NCBI RefSeq assembly: GCF_048381675.1
Contig: NZ_JBLWIS010000001.1
Span: 248,001 to 312,000 of the forward strand
Length of the DNA stretch: 64,000 nucleotides
Direction: 5' to 3'
DNA from: Advenella sp048381675
Lineage (GTDB): Bacteria; Pseudomonadota; Gammaproteobacteria; Burkholderiales; Burkholderiaceae_B
Shown in pieces: positions 59,611-64,000 of this stretch; within the stretch, counting starts at the first letter, position 1; each line of letters begins with the position of its first letter. The translations under genes were made by a program, and so were the position numbers. Below the pieces are notes generated by a model. It did no database searches, was not told the DNA's origin, and saw only the letters and a program-made list of their open reading frames with translations.

Positions 59611-61095
59611 ATGGCACAACGGGAGCAGGCTATACCATTGAATGAGTTTTCAAGCTTGATTGCCGAACTGGGAAGCGTGCTGCCATCCCACTGCATTTTA
59701 ACTCGGCATGAAGAAAAAAAACCGTTTGAATGTGACGGCCTGACCCTGTTCAAGGAAATCCCGGCGCTTGTCGTTTTACCTGAAAACGAAGCTCAAATTA
59801 TTCATACCCTGAAAACCTGCAAAAAACATGCCGTGCCGGTTGTGCCGCGTGGTGCGGGAACCGGGTTGTCGGGCGGGGCCACACCGCATTCCCATGGCGT
59901 TTTGCTTGGCGTATCCAAGCTGAACAAAATTCGTCATATCGACCCCGTTGCCGCCACTGCCGTGGTTGAGCCGGGGGTGCGTAATCTGGCCATTTCCGAA
60001 GCCGTGGCGCAATATGGGCTGTATTATGCACCAGACCCTTCCAGCCAGATTGCCTGTTCAATTGGTGGCAATATTGCAGAAAATGCTGGCGGCGTGCATT
60101 GCCTTAAATATGGGCTAACCGTACACAATGTCATGCGTGTACGCATGATTACTATGGACGGTGAAATTGTGGAGCTGGGTTCTGCGGCCCCGGATGCGCC
60201 CGGATTGAACCTGCTATCGATCGTGATTGGCTCCGAGGGCATGCTGGGTATCGTTACCGAAGCCACGGTAAAACTTATTCCCAAGCCAGAAGCAGCTGCT
60301 GTCATCATGGCCAGTTTTGACTCGGTCAAGGCAGCTGGTGATGCCGTAAGGGATATTATTGCTGCGGGTATTATTCCCGCCGGTCTGGAAATGATGGACC
60401 AGCGGGCCACCCAAATGGTTGAGCCCTTTGTGAACGCCGGCTATGACCTGAATGCCCAGGCCATTTTATTGTGCGAATCGGATGGCACCCGTCAGGAAGT
60501 GGAAGATGAAATCCAGCGCATGAAAGCCGTTTTTGAAAAGGCAGGGGCGGTCCGCCTGCAGGTTTCAGGCAATGAACAAGAGCGCCTGCTGTTTTGGGCG
60601 GGCCGTAAAAATGCCTTTCCAGCGGCCGGTCGTGTTTCACCCGACTATTATTGTATGGATGGTACCATTCCCCGCAAGCAGATTGCCAATGTGTTAACTC
60701 AAATGGCCGAGATGGAAAACAAGTACCGGTTACGCTGCGCCAATGTATTTCATGCAGGCGATGGCAACCTGCATCCGTTGATCCTGTTTGATGCGAATGA
60801 CCCGGACGAAGTTCGGCGTGCCGAGGATTTTGGTGCTGAAATTCTTGAACTGTGCATCAAGGTGGGTGGCACGGTTACCGGAGAGCATGGCGTTGGACTG
60901 GAGAAAATCAATCAAATGTGTTCCCAGTTTACCCGTGACGAATTGGATGCTTTTATGGCCATAAAACGGGCCTTTGATCCGGATGAGTTATTGAACCCGA
61001 CCAAACAGATTCCTACCCTGAACCGCTGTGCTGAATATGGAAAAATGCATGTTCATGCGGGGCAGATCAAATTTCCCGATCTAGAGCGATTTTAA
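59611..61095 (+). CDS. glcD: Glycolate oxidase subunit GlcD (FAD-linked)
   Basis: A 494-residue FAD enzyme of the VAO/PCMH fold. PVVPRGAGTGLSGGATPHSH is the FAD-binding loop and DPSSQIACSIGGNIAENAGG is typical of GlcD. The C-terminal FAD-oxidase domain has FHAGDGNLHPLILFD and GGTVTGEHGVGLEKI. It oxidises glycolate (or D-lactate) with GlcE and GlcF. Start 59611 is 4 bases after AGGAGG; the ATG at 59608 is the alternative. It is the first of glcD-glcE-glcF. Confidence 0.94.
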   Translation: MAQREQAIPLNEFSSLIAELGSVLPSHCILTRHEEKKPFECDGLTLFKEIPALVVLPENEAQIIHTLKTCKKHAVPVVPRGAGTGLSGGATPHSHGVLLGVSKLNKIRHIDPVAATAVVEPGVRNLAISEAVAQYGLYYAPDPSSQIACSIGGNIAENAGGVHCLKYGLTVHNVMRVRMITMDGEIVELGSAAPDAPGLNLLSIVIGSEGMLGIVTEATVKLIPKPEAAAVIMASFDSVKAAGDAVRDIIAAGIIPAGLEMMDQRATQMVEPFVNAGYDLNAQAILLCESDGTRQEVEDEIQRMKAVFEKAGAVRLQVSGNEQERLLFWAGRKNAFPAAGRVSPDYYCMDGTIPRKQIANVLTQMAEMENKYRLRCANVFHAGDGNLHPLILFDANDPDEVRRAEDFGAEILELCIKVGGTVTGEHGVGLEKINQMCSQFTRDELDAFMAIKRAFDPDELLNPTKQIPTLNRCAEYGKMHVHAGQIKFPDLERF

Positions 61096-61100
61096 CGATT

Positions 61101-62201
61101 ATGTCATTTGTCTTGAATGAATTAAGTGAGCAGGTGGTTGCTGCTGCTGCATCGCATAAGCATGTGCGGGTAAAGGGCAGTGGCAGCAAGGATTTCTACG
61201 GAAATCCGTATGTCGCTCCGCCCGAAAACGTGATCCTGCTGGATGTGACCGCCTACAAGGGAGTGATTGAATACGAGCCCTCCGAACTGGTCATGACCGC
61301 GGCTTGTGGTACGCCTTTGCAAGAAATCGAAAAGCTGCTCGATGAACAGAACCAGATGTTGCCATGGGAGCCCCCGCATTTTGGGCCGCAAGCAACGATT
61401 GGCGGGGCAATTGCCACCGGATTGGCAGGACCCAGGCGGATGGCAGTTGGTGCGACCGCCGATTTTGTACTGGGCGCCAAGTTAATGAATGCCGAAGGGC
61501 GATTATTGCGTTTTGGCGGGCAGGTCATGAAGAATGTGGCCGGTTATGATGTTTCAAGACTGTTGGTCGGATCATTAGGCATATTCGGGCCATTAGTGGA
61601 AATATCTTTCAAGGTTTTGCCTAAACCGTTAGGTGAGAAAACACTGAAGCACGCTTGTACGATTAATCAGGCCATGGATGTTTTTCGTCAGGTGCATGCG
61701 CGTTCCTTGTGTATCAGTGCCAGCTCATGGGTGCCTGAGGATGGGAAAAACGGACATCTGTATTTGCGTCTGTCCGGTTCTGATGTGGCGGTTTCGCAGG
61801 CCAAGACCCAATTGCCCGGAGAGGAACTTGGCCATGACGAGGCTGTTGCTTTCTGGCTTTCATTACGTGAGCAATCGCATCCGTTTTTCAAGAATGCCAT
61901 TATTTGGCGGGTTGCCGTACCTCCTTTGGCCGGCAAAATGAATGAGTCCATGCCGCTGATAGAGTGGGGGGGCGGCCAACGCTGGTTGCGACAGGTTCAG
62001 GATACAAGGCATGTCAGGCATACGGCCCAGCAATTGGGCGGGCATGCGACCTTGTTTCGTTATCCCGGACCTGAGGCCATTCCTGCTGATGGTGTCTTTC
62101 ATCCGTTCAGGACAAACCTGGAAGCTATTTCCCGGCGCCTTAAAAATGCGCTTGATCCCCGGGGTATCTTCAATCCGGAACGTTTAATAAAAAACCTGTG
62201 A
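61101..62201 (+). CDS. glcE: Glycolate oxidase subunit GlcE
   Basis: A 366-residue FAD-binding protein. HVRVKGSGSKDFYG, PQATIGGAIATGLAGPRRMA and FGGQVMKNVAGYDVSRLLVG are the conserved parts of the FAD-binding half; the C-terminal half is more variable. It forms the glycolate oxidase complex with GlcD and GlcF. It starts 5 bases after glcD and ends 9 before glcF. Confidence 0.94.
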   Translation: MSFVLNELSEQVVAAAASHKHVRVKGSGSKDFYGNPYVAPPENVILLDVTAYKGVIEYEPSELVMTAACGTPLQEIEKLLDEQNQMLPWEPPHFGPQATIGGAIATGLAGPRRMAVGATADFVLGAKLMNAEGRLLRFGGQVMKNVAGYDVSRLLVGSLGIFGPLVEISFKVLPKPLGEKTLKHACTINQAMDVFRQVHARSLCISASSWVPEDGKNGHLYLRLSGSDVAVSQAKTQLPGEELGHDEAVAFWLSLREQSHPFFKNAIIWRVAVPPLAGKMNESMPLIEWGGGQRWLRQVQDTRHVRHTAQQLGGHATLFRYPGPEAIPADGVFHPFRTNLEAISRRLKNALDPRGIFNPERLIKNL

Positions 62202-62210
62202 GTCAAGAGC

Positions 62211-63440
62211 ATGCAAACCAATTTAGCACAATGGGCCAAGGACAGTCCTGATGGCAAGGTGATTGATGAAATCCTGCGAAAATGCGTGCATTGCGGATTT
62301 TGCCAGGCAAGCTGTCCAAGTTACCAGATCCTGGGCGATGAGCTGGATAGCCCAAGGGGGCGGATTTACCTGATCAAGGAAATGGTAGAAGGGCAAGCGC
62401 CAAGCGCCGTTTCCCAAACCCACCTGGATCGATGCCTGACTTGTCATAACTGTGAAACCACCTGCCCGTCTGGCGTTGAATATGGAAAACTGCTGGATAT
62501 AGGCCGTGAACTTATTGATGAAAAAGTCAAGCGCAGTTTTTCCGATCGCCTGAAACGCAAAATATTGGCCAAAGGACTGAATTCAGCCTTGTTTGGCTTG
62601 TCGGTGCGGGCAGGCCGGCGTGTTCGCGCGCTTCTGCCTGATAGCCTGGCTGGCAAATTGCCGTTGGCCCGCGTGCCCGGACAGCTTCCTGCGGCCAGGC
62701 ATGCCCGGAAGGTCTTGCTGCCATTGGGGTGTGTCCAGCCTGATTTGATGCCCTCGATAGATGCGGCAAGCATTCGGGTGTTGGATGCAGTGGGTATTTC
62801 CGCCTACGATTTGCCCTCCCGCGCATGTTGCGGTGCGGTTAACTTTCATCTTGATGAAACCCAGTCTTCCTTGCAGCAAATACGTCATAACATTGATGCC
62901 TGGGTGCCTTTGCTGGAAACCGGGAAAATAGAAGCGATTGTCATGAATGCGTCGGGCTGTGGTGCTTTTGTCAAAGCGTATCCTTTTCATTTGCGGCATG
63001 ATCCGGTCTATCTGGAAAAGGCAAATTATGTCGTTGAGCACGTTAAGGATATTGCTGAAATACTGGCTCCTTTTGGTGCCGAGCTGGGCAAGAAACTGCG
63101 CAATAAATTGCCTGGCCCTGTTGCGTTTCATCCGCCCTGTACCTTGCAGCACTGGCAGGGTTTGCGACCCCTTACCGAAAAGCTGCTTAATGAACTGGGC
63201 TTTAATCTGAGCGCATTTGGCGAGTCCAACTTGTGTTGCGGTGCCGCCGGTACTTATTCCCTCTTGCAGCCTGAAATTGCCATGCCCTTGCGCGACCGCA
63301 AGCTGGCTGCCATTGATGGCGGGGGACATGTGAATGTGATCATTACCTCGAATATGGGTTGCATGTCGCATTTGCAAAGTGGCACCAGCAAACCGGTCAG
63401 GCATTGGATTGAAGTTGTTGACGATGTATTAAGTACTTAG
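62211..63440 (+). CDS. glcF: Glycolate oxidase iron-sulfur subunit GlcF
   Basis: A 409-residue protein. The N-terminal region has two 4Fe-4S motifs, CVHCGFCQASCPSY and CLTCHNCETTCPSG. Two CCG-type domains follow, with cysteine pairs in SRACCGAVNFH and SNLCCGAAGTY. It passes electrons from GlcD to the respiratory chain. It closes the glcDEF operon; mnmA starts 35 bases later. Confidence 0.95.
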   Translation: MQTNLAQWAKDSPDGKVIDEILRKCVHCGFCQASCPSYQILGDELDSPRGRIYLIKEMVEGQAPSAVSQTHLDRCLTCHNCETTCPSGVEYGKLLDIGRELIDEKVKRSFSDRLKRKILAKGLNSALFGLSVRAGRRVRALLPDSLAGKLPLARVPGQLPAARHARKVLLPLGCVQPDLMPSIDAASIRVLDAVGISAYDLPSRACCGAVNFHLDETQSSLQQIRHNIDAWVPLLETGKIEAIVMNASGCGAFVKAYPFHLRHDPVYLEKANYVVEHVKDIAEILAPFGAELGKKLRNKLPGPVAFHPPCTLQHWQGLRPLTEKLLNELGFNLSAFGESNLCCGAAGTYSLLQPEIAMPLRDRKLAAIDGGGHVNVIITSNMGCMSHLQSGTSKPVRHWIEVVDDVLST

Positions 63441-63449
63441 GCCCTAAAA

Positions 63450-63485
63450 TCTGATTCATCACGTAAAATAGCGGGATGAATCAGA
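63450..63485 (+). promoter_or_regulatory. Hairpin overlapping the mnmA start codon
   Basis: TCTGATTCATC at 63450-63460 is exactly complementary to GATGAATCAGA at 63475-63485, with a 14-base loop that contains the purine-rich GCGGG. The ATG of mnmA (63476) is in the 3' stem. It could limit translation, or the dyad could bind a regulator. Confidence 0.45.
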
Positions 63486-64000
63486 AATCATCAAAACCAC
63501 GCGTTGTTATTGGCATGTCCGGAGGGGTCGACTCCTCGGTCAGTGCCTGGCTGCTCAAGCAGCAAGGCTATGATGTTGTTGGTCTTTTCATGAAAAACTG
63601 GGAAGACGATGACGACTCCGAATATTGCTCATCCCGCCAAGACTGGCTTGACGCAGCCAGCGTAGCCGATTTGGTCGGCGTTGATATTGAAGCGGTGAAC
63701 TTTTCAGCGGAATACAAAGACCGGGTATTCTCCGAGTTTCTGCGTGAATACTCGGCAGGGCGCACCCCCAACCCCGATGTGTTGTGCAATGCCGAGATTA
63801 AATTCAAGGCATTTTTAGACCACGCCATGAAACTTGGGGCGGAGTATATTGCCACCGGGCATTATGCGCGGGTACGTTCAGTGAGTCATAACGGTCATAC
63901 GCAATTCCAGCTTCTCAAAGGTCTGGATCCTGCCAAAGACCAAAGTTATTTCCTGCACCGGCTGAACCAGGCGCAATTGTCCAAGGCCATCTTTCCATTG
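63476..64000 (+). CDS. mnmA: tRNA-specific 2-thiouridylase MnmA, 3' truncated by window end
   Basis: 175 codons are visible. RVVIGMSGGVDSSVSAWLLK is the PP-loop ATP-binding motif, FMKNWEDDDDSEYCSSRQDW holds the substrate-contact region, PNPDVLCNAEIKFKAFLDHA contains the catalytic cysteine, and DPAKDQSYFLHRLNQAQLSK follows. It makes the 2-thiouridine of the wobble base in tRNA Lys, Glu and Gln. A hairpin overlaps its start codon. The rest of the gene lies beyond the window. Confidence 0.95.
   Translation, partial: MNQKSSKPRVVIGMSGGVDSSVSAWLLKQQGYDVVGLFMKNWEDDDDSEYCSSRQDWLDAASVADLVGVDIEAVNFSAEYKDRVFSEFLREYSAGRTPNPDVLCNAEIKFKAFLDHAMKLGAEYIATGHYARVRSVSHNGHTQFQLLKGLDPAKDQSYFLHRLNQAQLSKAIFPL

Noticed and set aside
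62583..63404. 273-codon ORF opposite glcF
   Set aside because: It is antisense to a gene with intact Fe-S motifs and is explained by codon bias of the real gene.
1..64000. CRISPR arrays, tRNA or rRNA genes, intact insertion sequences, prophage
   Set aside because: No regularly spaced repeats beyond the three 25-bp units, no cloverleaf or rRNA-like stretch, and no transposase or integrase frame was recognised. A short tRNA could still be missed by eye.

Overview
This window is bacterial chromosome, most likely from a Betaproteobacterium of the order Burkholderiales, close to Alcaligenaceae with moderate GC. That is inferred from gene content and order: pepA-holC next to lptF, a psrA-like/fad cluster, an ETF-ubiquinone oxidoreductase, fkpB-ispH, rlmH-rsfS-nadD-hemF-purD-yebC, and glcDEF followed by mnmA. 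Most of it is core metabolism and housekeeping. There are about 62 protein genes. No rRNA, tRNA, CRISPR array or intact insertion sequence was seen.

Layout. 1-3200: the 3' part of a DUF4139/MuiA-like gene, a repeat-rich spacer (three 25-bp direct repeats, a long hairpin and REP-like palindromes) and a Bax-inhibitor-1 family membrane protein. 3.2-7.3 kb: holC and pepA diverge from lptF, then a cysB-type regulator. 7.3-16.6 kb: a fatty-acid oxidation locus with a psrA-like TetR gene, fadE, thiolase, fadB-like, fadL-like and fadD-like genes, headed by a near-perfect palindromic operator. 16.7-22.6 kb: an iron-regulated (Fur box) DUF2325 gene, an NlpC/P60 hydrolase, ETF-QO, a thioesterase, a two-subunit 3-oxoacid CoA-transferase and a DUF423 protein. 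22.7-25.6 kb: an accessory cluster of zinc-ribbon and membrane proteins of unknown function. 25.8-35.6 kb: pepP, a YeiH-type exporter with a divergent LysR regulator, a Fur-box DUF2061 gene, rpmG/rpmB, MFS and MATE efflux pumps, a GT39-type membrane enzyme and rpmE2. 35.8-39.7 kb: a small unknown gene and a second accessory locus with an 808-residue zinc-ribbon protein and a 234-residue partner. The partner shares its C-terminal domain with a protein of the first zinc-ribbon cluster. 39.7-57 kb: radC, fkpB-ispH, maiA, maf, rlmH, rsfS, nadD, hemF, purD, yebC, a HerA-like ATPase, a marR/quinone oxidoreductase pair, an aldo/keto reductase, fbp, pepN, a DUF4136 lipoprotein and tldD. 58-64 kb: aroG behind a phenylalanine-codon leader peptide and attenuator, then glcD, glcE, glcF and the 5' part of mnmA.

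How the genes fit together. FadL-like import, FadD activation, FadE/FadB/thiolase oxidation, electron transfer through ETF-QO and CoA-transferase use of 3-oxoacids form a coherent fatty-acid degradation route. glcDEF oxidises glycolate. fkpB-ispH, nadD, hemF, purD, aroG and fbp are biosynthetic. The most unusual items are the Phe-rich leader/terminator in front of aroG, the two related zinc-ribbon membrane-protein loci with a shared and apparently unnamed C-terminal domain, two Fur-box small genes, and the repeat-laden spacer near the left edge.
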